Shown here piece after piece: positions 10,253 through 20,375 of a stretch of DNA of 64,000 nucleotides. A program made the translations under genes and the position numbers. This DNA is from Bacteroides caecigallinarum (lineage in GTDB: Bacteria > Bacteroidota > Bacteroidia > Bacteroidales > Bacteroidaceae), in assembly GCF_016901995.1 (NCBI RefSeq), contig NZ_JACJLE010000014.1, forward strand, positions 1-64,000, read 5' to 3'. Numbering within the stretch: position 1 is the first letter of the stretch; each line of letters begins with the position of its first letter. Below the pieces are notes generated by a model. The model searched no databases, was not told where the DNA came from, and saw nothing but the letters and a program-made list of their open reading frames with translations.

Positions 10253-11779
10253 TCAATAATTCAGCAATGTAGCCAATGGATTTTTATTGTTATCTTTCAT
10301 CAATATCTCAATATGCACATTTTCTCCATCGGCAGATTCCACTGTAAAACAATCAAGTCCACCGAAGAAAGCCAATGCAGAAGCCATTGTTCCCTTGAGA
10401 TGCTTCAAGTCAAAAATACGATTTAACGACGTCAAATCGGAAACCATAAAGAACTTCTGACCGACTACCCTGTCACCCCATTTGCGATTTCTCAACGAGA
10501 GTCCCAACACACGCCTGTCAATCAATGACTCCTTGTTGGTTACATATAATTTCCCGTCCTTGACTCCTATCCATAATGATAAAGGACCGGAAGACAATCC
10601 TACAAGGCTTCCGTCAACAGTCTTGAATTCATATCCTTTGTCACCATAATTTTTCAGAACTACCTGCCCTCCTGAGAGCAGAGCCATAGCTTTAAGTCGC
10701 TCAAAGGACTCCATAAAAGAATCTGAATTCACATCTGCATAGGCTATGAATTCTCTTCCGTCAGTACCGGACATAGCCAAAGCCACATCTCCGCTTATCG
10801 CATTGAAAAACGAACGAAAATCCAAAGGTATCATGGAGTTGTCAAAATATCTTCTCATTGCCGGATTTTCACACAAGAAATCATAGAATTCACCTCCTTT
10901 AATATTTGCCGTTGCCCAAAAAGGAGTATTCGACGGGAACAGGTCAAGGTAATTGCCTTTTATACTTGAAGTCACCTGCTGTTTCTTCTCAAGGATATTT
11001 TTCATCACTTTATCGGCAATCATTGTCTCTATATCAACAACAGTTTTTCCCTGCTGAAAATCAACCACCGACAAAGCTTTTACATCTTTCAGTTTCAGTT
11101 CGGCAGAAACTCCCATTGTCAACGGATATACAGCCTCCTGAGGCAAGAGTTCAAGCGATGTCCACATCACTATATCACCGCTCTTGCTCTCGATAGATGT
11201 AAAATCTTCTGATGCGGAAAATCCTTCACCGTCTTTCTGTCTCAACCACATTGAAGCCTGACGCACCAACGATTCAGGGTCTGACCCCTTATTGTCAGCA
11301 ACAAGAATAAAAGCACTTTTACTATACGCCAGAAGCCAGTCTCCAACTATAGCCCACCTGCATCCGTCTGCCTCTTTCACCGACGAACACAACTGCTGTT
11401 TTTTGAGAACATCAAGAAGTTCTTCCAATTTATCCCTGTCAGTAACCTTTACAAGCAAACCACCCATTTTTGCCTGCTCACCGGCAAATAAGTAAATCTT
11501 ATCCTTCAGGCCTAATCCACTCTCAGTGCCATCATCAAAGATCTTTTCTATCAAAGCATCCGATCCTGTCAATCCGCTCTTAACCATATTTTCCAGCTTG
11601 TCAAGAAGAGGTTTGTCAACTTTTTCACCACTGAGCCCCATCTTCTCCGACATGGAATTCAAATCAACAGCCACAACTGCTGCAGATCTTGACGGGATGG
11701 CATTTCTATAATCAGAACCTTTATCACATGCCGACATAATAAATGCCAGTACAAGAATATATATAAATCTTAGTTTCAT
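10253..11779 (-). CDS. DUF4836 family lipoprotein
   Basis: Encodes 508 residues with a lipoprotein signal (lipobox IMSAC at residues 14-18), so it should be exported and lipid-anchored. The sequence matches my recollection of the Bacteroidota-restricted DUF4836 family: repeated segments such as AIPSRSAAVVAVDLNSMSEK and PFWATANIKGGEFYDFL in a large alpha/beta domain without catalytic residues. It lies between rsmE (22 nt) and the ABC ATPase (57 nt), so it may work with that transporter. No biochemical function is known to me. Confidence 0.85.
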   Translation of the reverse strand: MKLRFIYILVLAFIMSACDKGSDYRNAIPSRSAAVVAVDLNSMSEKMGLSGEKVDKPLLDKLENMVKSGLTGSDALIEKIFDDGTESGLGLKDKIYLFAGEQAKMGGLLVKVTDRDKLEELLDVLKKQQLCSSVKEADGCRWAIVGDWLLAYSKSAFILVADNKGSDPESLVRQASMWLRQKDGEGFSASEDFTSIESKSGDIVMWTSLELLPQEAVYPLTMGVSAELKLKDVKALSVVDFQQGKTVVDIETMIADKVMKNILEKKQQVTSSIKGNYLDLFPSNTPFWATANIKGGEFYDFLCENPAMRRYFDNSMIPLDFRSFFNAISGDVALAMSGTDGREFIAYADVNSDSFMESFERLKAMALLSGGQVVLKNYGDKGYEFKTVDGSLVGLSSGPLSLWIGVKDGKLYVTNKESLIDRRVLGLSLRNRKWGDRVVGQKFFMVSDLTSLNRIFDLKHLKGTMASALAFFGGLDCFTVESADGENVHIEILMKDNNKNPLATLLNY

Positions 11780-11801
11780 ACCTTTATCCGATTATACATT
11801 A

Positions 11802-12503
11802 TTATTCAGCGTTCAACAGATTCATAGTATGAACGGCAACCAATGCCGCCGTTTCAGTACGCAAACGCGACTTTCCGAGACTTACAGGCTTAAAACCTTT
11901 CCTGATGGCTGTTTCCACTTCCTCTACACTGAAATCACCTTCAGGACCAATAAGCACCAAAGCATCATTTCCTGGCACTATGGCATCTTTCAACAATGTT
12001 TTTTCACCCTCATTGCAATGAGCAATAAACTTATCGCCCTTGAAGTCCATATTCATGAACTTTTCAAAATCAGTCATTTCATTTATCACCGGCTTACGGG
12101 CTTTCAAAGACTGTTTTACTGCAGAAACAACAATTTTCTCAATTCTTTCTGTCTTAATAACCTTACGTTCGGAATACCTGCAATTAAGGAAAGTAATCTC
12201 GTCAAGACCTATTTCCGTAGCTTTCTCGGCAAACCATTCTATTCTGTCCATCATTTTGGTTGGAGCCATAGCTATATGCAGATGACCTTTCCATAATGGT
12301 TCCTGGAATATTTTTTCTTTAATACTTACTTGGCATCTCTTTGAAGTGGCAGCACTTATAACTGCCTTATAGAAATAACCTTTTCCATCGGTAAGTAGAA
12401 TTTCATCTCCAATGTTCAAACGTAAAACTCTCACACAATGTCCTGCTTCTTCTGCAGGCAATTCCGGATCTGTAAGAATGTCAGGTGTATAAAATACGTG
12501 CAT
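11802..12503 (-). CDS. rsmE: 16S rRNA (uracil1498-N3)-methyltransferase
   Basis: Encodes 233 residues from the ATG at 12503 (MHVFYTPDI). A longer frame is open to 12554, but the family starts at this methionine and a -7 box lies inside the longer reading. RsmE methylates U1498 of 16S rRNA using S-adenosylmethionine. The N-terminal PUA-like domain (EAGHCVRVLRLNIGDEILLT) and the C-terminal SPOUT knot (ALVLIGPEGDFS and LGKSRLRTETAAL) are clear. The usual GPEGGF is GPEGDF here. It is the first gene of a four-gene unit. Confidence 0.95.
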   Translation of the reverse strand: MHVFYTPDILTDPELPAEEAGHCVRVLRLNIGDEILLTDGKGYFYKAVISAATSKRCQVSIKEKIFQEPLWKGHLHIAMAPTKMMDRIEWFAEKATEIGLDEITFLNCRYSERKVIKTERIEKIVVSAVKQSLKARKPVINEMTDFEKFMNMDFKGDKFIAHCNEGEKTLLKDAIVPGNDALVLIGPEGDFSVEEVETAIRKGFKPVSLGKSRLRTETAALVAVHTMNLLNAE

Positions 12504-12529
12504 AATAATAAACTTGATATAAAAACGAA

Positions 12530-12537
12530 CAAATGTA
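12530..12537 (-). promoter_or_regulatory. -7 box of the rsmE unit
   Basis: TACATTTG on the minus strand fits TAnnTTTG and predicts a leader of about 20 nt. It lies inside the longer reading of the rsmE frame, which supports the start at 12503. A second candidate, TATCTTTG at 12599-12606, lies further upstream. Confidence 0.55.
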
Positions 12538-12653
12538 GCTATTTTTTCCGACACATCTGATGCTGCATACGTCTAAATTAAAACGACATGTCATTTAACA
12601 AAGATAAACAAATAGAAATAATCCATTATATCATCCCAAAAAGATTTTTTATA

Positions 12654-12661
12654 TACATTTG
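12654..12661 (+). promoter_or_regulatory. -7 box of the DUF4468 gene
   Basis: TACATTTG matches the -7 consensus exactly, 28 nt before the ATG at 12690. Confidence 0.5.
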
Positions 12662-12689
12662 CTGATAATAACAAGAAAAACAAACACAC

Positions 12690-13715
12690 ATGAAAAAATT
12701 ACTATTAATTATGCTGGCGATTATGCCATTTTTCGCTATTGCCAAAGACAATAAAAAAAATGACAATTCGAATCCAAAATATTTGGAAGGTGCAATAACT
12801 TTCAAAGATGACAAGATAACATTCGAGGATGAAATAAAAGTCCCGACAATGACAAAAGATGAACTATACAAATCAATGCTCGAATGGGCCGAAAAAAGAT
12901 TTGTATCCGATAATAAACTAACAAGCCGTGTAGTATATACAAATGAGGAAAACGGTGAAATTGTAGCATCGGCAGAGGAATACATCGTATTCAGTTCTTC
13001 GGCACTGTCATTAGACAGAACAAGAATTTACTATCATTTCTACATTCAGGTGGAGAATGGTACATGCCATCTCACAATGAGCCGTATCAGATATTGGTAT
13101 GACGAAAACAGAGACGGAGGTGAACGCTATTCTGCCGAAGAATGGATTACAGACGATATGGCACTGAACAAGAAAAAAACAAAACTGGCACCTATCTGTG
13201 GAAAATTCAGACGTGAGACTATAGATTTGAAAGATGAGCTGTTCAGCTCAGCAAGAGAAAGTCTGGGACAAAAGCTTATTGACAATCCTACAACAACTCC
13301 TGTACAGTCTCCTGCCAATACATCAGGAAAAGTTTCCGTATCACAATTACCGGGAAACCTCAACGATATAGCTGCCAAAGGTAGAATTACAATTACATCC
13401 GGAAATAAAGAAACCGAAGTGTCACACCAGTCATGGGGAGGCTTCGGAAAACTGTTCAACAAAGACGTAGCATATATCCTCATAGACAAGAAGAATTCCG
13501 AGATATGTAAAAATATGGAAGAAAACTCAGAGTATAAGATTTCATTCTATGTAGGAAAATCAATAGATGCTGCAATCATCATAGAATGCAAGAAGACCAT
13601 GACACAAAATATGTCTTCAGAAGAACTTAAATCTCTAAATCAGAACATCGACACTTCTAAAGAATATATAATGTATATATGCGAAGTGACATCAGCTGAA
13701 ATAAACAACCTGTAA
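12690..13715 (+). CDS. DUF4468 domain-containing secreted protein
   Basis: Encodes 341 residues with a cleavable signal peptide (about 1-18, ending FFAIA). Residues about 30-150 fit the DUF4468 pattern: a beta-rich domain with IKVPTMTKDELYKSMLEWAE, then TCHLTMSRIRYWYDE. A Thr/Pro-rich linker near residue 205 leads to a second domain (about 215-341) that reads like a flavin-reductase-type barrel (GNLNDIAAKGRITITSGNKE), which I assign only tentatively. It is a single-gene unit with its own promoter box and terminator. The role is unknown. Confidence 0.8.
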   Translation: MKKLLLIMLAIMPFFAIAKDNKKNDNSNPKYLEGAITFKDDKITFEDEIKVPTMTKDELYKSMLEWAEKRFVSDNKLTSRVVYTNEENGEIVASAEEYIVFSSSALSLDRTRIYYHFYIQVENGTCHLTMSRIRYWYDENRDGGERYSAEEWITDDMALNKKKTKLAPICGKFRRETIDLKDELFSSARESLGQKLIDNPTTTPVQSPANTSGKVSVSQLPGNLNDIAAKGRITITSGNKETEVSHQSWGGFGKLFNKDVAYILIDKKNSEICKNMEENSEYKISFYVGKSIDAAIIIECKKTMTQNMSSEELKSLNQNIDTSKEYIMYICEVTSAEINNL

Positions 13716-13738
13716 ATCATATACATAATAAAATCATC

Positions 13739-13767
13739 AAAGCCAACCTCCGACGGTTGGCTTTTTT
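13739..13767 (+). terminator. Rho-independent terminator of the DUF4468 gene
   Basis: A perfect 10-bp stem (AAAGCCAACC at 13739-13748, GGTTGGCTTT at 13755-13764) closes a 6-nt loop and runs into six T residues. Confidence 0.9.
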
Positions 13768-13833
13768 CATATAAAAAAGTTATATTCTGTTCAAATACAT
13801 CACCTAACAGTAACAATATTACAAAAAAACATA

Positions 13834-13841
13834 TATCTTTA
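13834..13841 (+). promoter_or_regulatory. possible -7 box of the GH3 gene
   Basis: TATCTTTA differs from TAnnTTTG only in the last base, 54 nt before the ATG at 13896. Confidence 0.35.
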
Positions 13842-13895
13842 CCCACAGTTTTAATGTATGAAATACACTATATAAACATAAACTCTTAATATCTT

Positions 13896-16487
13896 ATGAA
13901 AAATAGAAAAACATGGCGTTTCTTCGCATTGGCCGGCTGCGGAATTCTCTTGTTCTCATGCCAGGAACCGGCCTACAAAAACACTTCATTATCGCCCGAA
14001 AAAAGGGCTGAAGACATTATCAGCAGATTAAATCTGGAAGAAAAAGTATCGTTAATGCAAATGAACTCACCTGCCATTCCACGACTTGGAATAAAGAAAT
14101 ACGACTGGTGGAACGAAGCATTACACGGTGTAGGAAGAGCCGGAACAGCAACGGTATTTCCACAATGTATAGGTATGGCTGCATCATTTGATGATGAGTT
14201 ATTATACGATGTATTCACAGCCGTTTCCGATGAAGCCAGAGCCAAGAACACAGAATTTTCCAAATCCGGAGACTTGCAAAGATATCAGGGACTGACTTTC
14301 TGGACTCCTAATGTAAACATCTTCAGAGACCCGCGTTGGGGAAGAGGTCAGGAAACCTATGGTGAAGACCCGTATCTGGCAGGAAGGATGGGTATCAGCG
14401 TAGTAAAAGGATTACAGGGACCTGACTCCACAAAATACGACAAGCTGCACGCATGTGCAAAACACTATGCAGTACACAGCGGACCGGAATGGAACAGACA
14501 TGTGTTCAATGCCGAAAATATTGATCCTCGCGACTTATGGGAAACTTACCTTCCGGCATTCAAGGATCTGGTGACAAAAGCCGGAGTAAAAGAAGTGATG
14601 TGTGCATACAACAGATATGAAGGCGAACCTTGCTGCGGAAGCACAAGGCTTTTACAGCAGATTTTGCGCGATGAATGGGGATTTAAAGGTATCGTTCTGT
14701 CCGACTGTTGGGCTATAGCCGATTTTTATACCGAAGGACATCATAACACTGAACCTGACGCTGAGCATGCGAGTGCAAAAGCTGTACATTCAGGAACAGA
14801 CCTGGAATGTGGCGAGAGCTACGGTTCGCTGGTTGACGCCGTAAAACAAGGATTGATAAAGGAAGAGACTCTCGACAATTCATTGAAACGCCTTATGACC
14901 GCACGTTTCGAACTAGGAGAAATGGACGAAAATGTATCATGGAAAGAAATCCCTTACAGCGTTGTCGATTGCAAAGAACATAAAGACCTTGCATTGAAAA
15001 TGGCTGAAGAATCACTTGTCCTACTTCAAAACAAAAACAACATACTCCCATTAAACAAGAACATGAAAATAGCGGTTATCGGTCCTAACGCTAACGATTC
15101 TGTAATGCAGTGGGGTAATTATAACGGATTTCCAAGCAAGACTATAACACTGCTTGAAGGACTGAAAGAAATCATTCCCGAATCACAGATTATATATGAA
15201 CAGGGATGTGACCACACTTCTGAAGTATCTTTGCAAAGTCTGTTCGATTTGTGCAGTGCCGATGGTGAAAAAGGATTCAAGGCTTTGTACTGGAACAAGA
15301 TGAAGCAGGAAGGCGATCCTGACGTTACCGCTCATGTAGGTACTCCTTTCCATTTCACCACAGCCGGTGCCACAGTATTTGCTCCTGGCGTAAACCTCGG
15401 AAATTTCTCGGCAAGATATGAATCGGAACTGAAACCGGTAAAAGATGAGACTATAGCATTCAGCTTCCAGACTCAGGGATATATCAGATTATATATAGAC
15501 GGAAAAGAAGTTGCATCGGGACTTAACGTTAAGAACTCGCACGCTTACGAGATGAACGTCGAAAAAGGAAAAACATATGATATAAAGGTAGATTATGTCG
15601 CTACCGAAGGAAACTGTGCGACACTGAATTTCGATTTCGGACGCGAAGTTCCATTAAACCTTTCTTCAACCGTAAACAAAGTAAAAGATGCAGATGTAGT
15701 TATATTTGCAGGTGGTATTTCACCTCAGCTTGAAGGCGAGGAAATGCCTATCAGAATACCAGGATTTAACGGTGGAGACAGAGAAAGTATAGAACTGCCA
15801 GCAATACAGACCAAGTTGCTTACCGCACTGAAAAAAGCCGGAAAGAAAATCGTTATGGTCAACTTCTCAGGCTCGGCTATGGCACTTACAAAAGAAGCAC
15901 AGCTGTGCGACGCTATCCTTCAAGCATGGTATCCAGGACAGGCAGGAGGTAGAGCTGTAGCGGCAACTCTTATGGGTGACTATAATCCTGCCGGAAGACT
16001 TCCGCTCACTTTCTACAAGAGCACAAGCCAATTGCCTGACTTCGAAGATTACTCGCTGAAAGGACGTACATACAGATATTTCACAGACGAACCGTTATTC
16101 CCGTTCGGCCACGGTCTGAGTTATACATCTTTCAAATATGGAGACGCAACTTTAAGTTCTCAAACTATAAAGGCTGATGAAACACTTTCGCTTGAAATTC
16201 CTGTAAGCAATGTAGGCAAACGCGATGGAGAAGAAGTTGTTCAGGTTTATTTGCGCCGTCCGGACGACAAACAAGGTCCTATTTTGACTTTAAGAGAATT
16301 CAAACGTGTAAATATAGGTCAGGGAGAGACAAGCAATGTGAAATTCCAACTTACTCCTGAAAGCTTTGAATGGTTTGACACAAACAGCAATACGATGCGT
16401 ACACTTGAAGGTGAATACGAAATCCTTTATGGTGGAACATCAGACATCAAGAAGCTGAAATCGGTTAAGGTTACGATAGCCGAATAA
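13896..16487 (+). CDS. glycoside hydrolase family 3 protein (beta-xylosidase or beta-glucosidase type) with PA14 insert
   Basis: Encodes 863 residues with an N-terminal export signal and a likely lipobox (LLFSC, Cys22). The GH3 N-domain carries KHYAVHSGPEWNRH (about 189-202) and the nucleophile Asp270 in GIVLSDCWAI. The C-domain is interrupted by a PA14-like module (about 480-590, FSFQTQGYIRLYIDGKEVAS) and continues with a fibronectin-III-like domain at the end (about 760-855). This layout fits enzymes removing xylose, arabinose or glucose from plant glycan oligomers. No SusC/D pair is adjacent, so the substrate is uncertain. Confidence 0.93.
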   Translation: MKNRKTWRFFALAGCGILLFSCQEPAYKNTSLSPEKRAEDIISRLNLEEKVSLMQMNSPAIPRLGIKKYDWWNEALHGVGRAGTATVFPQCIGMAASFDDELLYDVFTAVSDEARAKNTEFSKSGDLQRYQGLTFWTPNVNIFRDPRWGRGQETYGEDPYLAGRMGISVVKGLQGPDSTKYDKLHACAKHYAVHSGPEWNRHVFNAENIDPRDLWETYLPAFKDLVTKAGVKEVMCAYNRYEGEPCCGSTRLLQQILRDEWGFKGIVLSDCWAIADFYTEGHHNTEPDAEHASAKAVHSGTDLECGESYGSLVDAVKQGLIKEETLDNSLKRLMTARFELGEMDENVSWKEIPYSVVDCKEHKDLALKMAEESLVLLQNKNNILPLNKNMKIAVIGPNANDSVMQWGNYNGFPSKTITLLEGLKEIIPESQIIYEQGCDHTSEVSLQSLFDLCSADGEKGFKALYWNKMKQEGDPDVTAHVGTPFHFTTAGATVFAPGVNLGNFSARYESELKPVKDETIAFSFQTQGYIRLYIDGKEVASGLNVKNSHAYEMNVEKGKTYDIKVDYVATEGNCATLNFDFGREVPLNLSSTVNKVKDADVVIFAGGISPQLEGEEMPIRIPGFNGGDRESIELPAIQTKLLTALKKAGKKIVMVNFSGSAMALTKEAQLCDAILQAWYPGQAGGRAVAATLMGDYNPAGRLPLTFYKSTSQLPDFEDYSLKGRTYRYFTDEPLFPFGHGLSYTSFKYGDATLSSQTIKADETLSLEIPVSNVGKRDGEEVVQVYLRRPDDKQGPILTLREFKRVNIGQGETSNVKFQLTPESFEWFDTNSNTMRTLEGEYEILYGGTSDIKKLKSVKVTIAE

Positions 16488-16501
16488 TCTACATACAGTA
16501 T

Positions 16502-16545
16502 AAAAACAAATCAGGCTGCCCTCATGGACAGCCTGATTTGTTTTT
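16502..16545. terminator. strong bidirectional terminator between GH3 and DPP-IV genes
   Basis: A perfect 17-bp inverted repeat (16502-16518 with 16529-16545) has an AAAAA start and a TTTTT end around a 10-nt loop. It serves both converging genes. Confidence 0.92.
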
Positions 16546-16563
16546 ATATATAAGAAAGTTATA

Positions 16564-18984
16564 TCACCTCTTAGGAATATCTACCGATTTTTCACTTTGT
16601 CCCTTCAGATGCTCTGAGAAATAATCTACAAGTCTCCAGTAGAAATATTCATTCATATCTCCAAAAGCATGACGTTGTCCCGGAAGATATAGCATATCGA
16701 AACGCTTGCCTGCCCTGATAAGCGCGTTTACTACGCGTGTAGTATTTGCCGGATGAACATTGTTGTCTATGTCGCCGTGAACCAGCAAAAGATGACCTTT
16801 CAATTGCTTTACTATCTCAGGGTTAGTAGCTATCTTATATACGAATGTAGTATCACCTTTCTCAGAAACAGTTTCTTTCACTCCATGGTGTGTTTCACTC
16901 CACCAGCGGTTATAGATACGGTTATCATGGTTTCCTGCGCATGAGACTGCAGCCTTGTAGAAATCAGGATACTGACATATTGCGGCTGTTGACATAAAAC
17001 CGCCACCGGAATGACCGTGAATACCTACCTTATTTATATCTATATATTTATATCGTGCAGCCAGCTGCTCAACCGCTGCCTTGTGGTCTGCCAAAGGATA
17101 ATCGCGCATATTTCCGTAACCATAATTGTGATACCACTTCGAACGGCTTGGATGTCCTCCTCTCTGACCTACAGAAATGACGATAAATCCAGCCTGAGCC
17201 AAACGGTCGGTACGGATACTCATGCGTGTAAACGGATAATATACAGCCTCAACCTGAGGTCCCGGATATACATAATCTATGATAGGATATACCTTTGTTG
17301 AATCAAAGTCATATGGCTTGTACATCACTCCATAAAGGTCTGTCACACCATCGGCAGCCTTAACCTTGAACAGTTCAGGGAACTTATATCCCGCAGCCTT
17401 AAGGTTTGAGAAATCACTTTCCTGAATAGTCATCACCTTGTTTCCGTTTTTGTCAATCAGGTCTGCACACGGCACTGTGTTTACACGCGAGAAATTATCT
17501 ACCGCAAACTGTGCATCGTCCGACAATGAAATCTGATGGAAGTAATCTCCTTTTGTCAGTCTTGTAAGCCCGCTTCCGTTTACGTTTACCTTATACAGAT
17601 GTTCGTAATAAGGGTTCTCATCCTTTTCCTTACCGTTTGCCAGGAAATATACGGTACGTGTAGCCTCATCTATCTTCAATACCTGCTCCACATGCCATGG
17701 TCCTTCGGTAATTCTGTTCTTCAGATTTCCCTTGTCGTCGTATAGATAAAGATGCGCCCAGCCGTCGCGTTCGCTCCACTGTACAAATTCCTTACCCCCG
17801 TTCAATACATGTATAGGACGAGTTTCCTGATAAGTATTCATGCGTTCCTTCACTATTGGAACGATGGAATCCTCTCCTACTGTATATGTACACACGTCAA
17901 TACGGTGAAGATCTCTGCTATATCGTGTAACAAAGAAACGGTTATTGTCGCCCTGCCATACCGAAGGACGGAATTCCATGTCTCTCTGTCTCTTTTCCAT
18001 TGGTTTTTCTTCAAGTCCCAACCACTGGTTCTTCCATGCCGACACTTTAATCTCCTTACGTGTGTTCGATGTCATATCGAATATATAGAGATGTTCTTCC
18101 GGTGCCTCCATTTCCCCCGGCATCTGATACTTGTATGTCTCAAGTGTAGGGCGAGGTTCAGCTATGGAATTTATTACCCACAAAGGCTTTACAGCCCTGT
18201 CATCCGAAACTATAGTAACAAAATGCTTTGAATCGGGCGACCAGCAGCCCCATGCTCTACGGCGTTTGCCATTACATAGAGTGTCTGTATTCAGTATGCT
18301 GTAAGGAATACCATAGCCGAAATCAGGCATACCGTCTGTGGTAAGCTGAATTTCCACTATAGTGCTGTCCTTCTCATCCTTCTGAGCCTTACGGTAATCG
18401 GCAATGCTCATACGATACAGGTTGCAGTCCTTGGCATACACCACAGACTGTCCGTCGGGTGAAACAGACGCCCAGCCTAGTTTCTTAGGTTCTTTTTCCT
18501 TATCTGCAAGGTGAGTCAGTTTCCTGGATGGAAAATCATACGAGAAATAGAAAACCTTCTTTTCAGTTTTCTTGTCCTTATCATTTTTTTCATCCTGCGA
18601 CGACACTACTTCGAAAGTAAAAGTACGTCCGTCAGCTTCAGCCTTAAGATTCTTAACAGGAAGCTGTCTTGCCTCAAACGGGTCTTTCACTATTTCAGTG
18701 AGTTGTGCTGCCAGCTTATCACGGTCGAACAACAGTTCCTTCTTCTTTTGCGATGGATTTACCACATACCAGAACTTACCTTCGGAAGTCTTATATTCAT
18801 ACCAGAAGCCGTTTCCATTCTGAAACCAGTGAGGATCGACCATGGTAGAAAACAACATGTTTTTAAGCTTACTTTCGGTAAACTTTTCAGCCTGCAGATA
18901 TTCCGGAAGTCTTTCCTGTGCCTTGCCCAATGTAGCAGAAAGCATCATACTTCCCAATATTGCAGAAAACAAAATTCTCTTCAT
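16564..18984 (-). CDS. S9 family dipeptidyl peptidase IV
   Basis: Encodes 806 residues with an N-terminal signal (about 1-22). The central beta-propeller (DPPIV_N, about 90-520) is followed by an alpha/beta-hydrolase domain. The catalytic triad is Ser659 in GHSGGG, Asp740 in HGDIDNNVH and His772 in GQRHAFGD. Such enzymes release Xaa-Pro dipeptides in the periplasm; Bacteroidales use them for protein feeding, and related gut enzymes act on host incretins. It lies 14 nt after rseP, the last gene of an eight-gene run, and ends at a strong terminator. Confidence 0.93.
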   Translation of the reverse strand: MKRILFSAILGSMMLSATLGKAQERLPEYLQAEKFTESKLKNMLFSTMVDPHWFQNGNGFWYEYKTSEGKFWYVVNPSQKKKELLFDRDKLAAQLTEIVKDPFEARQLPVKNLKAEADGRTFTFEVVSSQDEKNDKDKKTEKKVFYFSYDFPSRKLTHLADKEKEPKKLGWASVSPDGQSVVYAKDCNLYRMSIADYRKAQKDEKDSTIVEIQLTTDGMPDFGYGIPYSILNTDTLCNGKRRRAWGCWSPDSKHFVTIVSDDRAVKPLWVINSIAEPRPTLETYKYQMPGEMEAPEEHLYIFDMTSNTRKEIKVSAWKNQWLGLEEKPMEKRQRDMEFRPSVWQGDNNRFFVTRYSRDLHRIDVCTYTVGEDSIVPIVKERMNTYQETRPIHVLNGGKEFVQWSERDGWAHLYLYDDKGNLKNRITEGPWHVEQVLKIDEATRTVYFLANGKEKDENPYYEHLYKVNVNGSGLTRLTKGDYFHQISLSDDAQFAVDNFSRVNTVPCADLIDKNGNKVMTIQESDFSNLKAAGYKFPELFKVKAADGVTDLYGVMYKPYDFDSTKVYPIIDYVYPGPQVEAVYYPFTRMSIRTDRLAQAGFIVISVGQRGGHPSRSKWYHNYGYGNMRDYPLADHKAAVEQLAARYKYIDINKVGIHGHSGGGFMSTAAICQYPDFYKAAVSCAGNHDNRIYNRWWSETHHGVKETVSEKGDTTFVYKIATNPEIVKQLKGHLLLVHGDIDNNVHPANTTRVVNALIRAGKRFDMLYLPGQRHAFGDMNEYFYWRLVDYFSEHLKGQSEKSVDIPKR

Positions 18985-18998
18985 ATTTCGATATTTAA

Positions 18999-20339
18999 TT
19001 ATAACAAGAATCTAAGTACGTCATTGAAATTTGCCCAGATAAGCAATGCAAAAAGCAGGAACATACCAACCATCTGAGCATATTCCAGGAACTTGTCGCT
19101 AGGCTTGCGGCGGGCCACAATCTCATAGATAAGGAAGAGCACATGCCCACCGTCGAGTGCAGGAATAGGCAGAATGTTCATAAATGCCAATATAATAGAC
19201 AGGAATGCTGTCATTGACCAGAAACGTTGCCAGTCCCAAACCTTAGGGAAGATGCTTCCGATAGTACCGAAACCACCAACACTCTTGGCTCCTTCCTTAG
19301 TGAATACATATTTAAGGTCGTTCACATACCCTTTCAATGTATTTACACCAAGAGTAACTCCTGCAGGGAATGACTCGAAGAAACCGAATGAACGCACCGT
19401 AGGAGTATAGTTAAGCAGTCCTCCAAAGGCAGCCACTTTGAACTGCTCGTCAGTAGTCACATTTACGGTATCTCTTACTCCCGCACGCGAATACACCAAA
19501 GAAAATTCAGCTGTAGTCTTTTCTGCAACTTCAGCCCTAAGTTTCAAATCGGCAATCTGGTTCTGGAAATCATTCCATGAATTAAGAGTTTTTCCGTTGA
19601 CAGCTATAAGCGAGTCGCCTTTCTGTATTCCGGCATTTGCAAATCCGCCACCTGCAAGCACTGAATCGACTACATTAGGATGGAATACATCAACAAACAT
19701 AGGATCCTGCTGTGCCACATCAATAAGGCTCAATTCAGGCATGGCAATATTAACAGTTTCTCCATTACGCAATACAGTCACTTCCTTGGCTTCAACCATA
19801 CTGCGTATCATATCCATACCGAAACGGTCAAGTTCTTTTCCATCGGCACTGATAAGTATATCACCATCGCGGAAACCTATTTCCTGAGCAGTTTCGTTAA
19901 ACTTCAACCCATAGCTCATATCCTTGAGTGCGATATACTTGTCACCCCATGTGAACAGAATCATTGAATAGATGAACAAAGCCAGAATGAAGTTCATCAT
20001 CACTCCTCCTATCATCACCAGCAATCTCTGCCATGCAGGTTTTGAGCGGAACTCCCAAGGCTGTGCAGGCTGCTTCATCTGCTCGGTATCCATCGATTCG
20101 TCTATCATACCTGCAATTTTACAGTATCCGCCTAACGGCAACCATCCTACACCATATTCCGTATCTGAATTCTTAGGCTTGAATTTGAACAAAGAAAACC
20201 ATGGATCGAAAAATATATAGAATTTCTCAACCCTTATTTTGAATAAACGCGCAAAAAAGAAGTGTCCTCCTTCATGTACTATGACCAGAATAGACAAGCT
20301 TAGCACCAATTGAAGGGCACGGATAAAAAATGTCTCCAT
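18999..20339 (-). CDS. rseP: RseP-type site-2 intramembrane metalloprotease
   Basis: Encodes 446 residues. The zinc motif HEGGH lies at about 22-26 in the first membrane helix, and the second ligand region PALDGGH lies near residue 397. A PDZ-like region is seen between about 190 and 300 (GGFANAGIQKGDSLIAVNGK). RseP homologues cleave anti-sigma factors and remnant signal peptides within the inner membrane. The gene follows dxr by 36 nt, an arrangement also seen in many other bacteria. The target anti-sigma factor is not in this window. Confidence 0.95.
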   Translation of the reverse strand: METFFIRALQLVLSLSILVIVHEGGHFFFARLFKIRVEKFYIFFDPWFSLFKFKPKNSDTEYGVGWLPLGGYCKIAGMIDESMDTEQMKQPAQPWEFRSKPAWQRLLVMIGGVMMNFILALFIYSMILFTWGDKYIALKDMSYGLKFNETAQEIGFRDGDILISADGKELDRFGMDMIRSMVEAKEVTVLRNGETVNIAMPELSLIDVAQQDPMFVDVFHPNVVDSVLAGGGFANAGIQKGDSLIAVNGKTLNSWNDFQNQIADLKLRAEVAEKTTAEFSLVYSRAGVRDTVNVTTDEQFKVAAFGGLLNYTPTVRSFGFFESFPAGVTLGVNTLKGYVNDLKYVFTKEGAKSVGGFGTIGSIFPKVWDWQRFWSMTAFLSIILAFMNILPIPALDGGHVLFLIYEIVARRKPSDKFLEYAQMVGMFLLFALLIWANFNDVLRFLL

Positions 20340-20375
20340 TGATTTTTCTTACTTTTTTTATTAATAGGTTATTGA

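Noticed and set aside
12504-12554. Longer N-terminus for rsmE
   Set aside because: The extra 17 residues are not typical of the family and a -7 promoter box lies inside them; the ATG at 12503 fits better.
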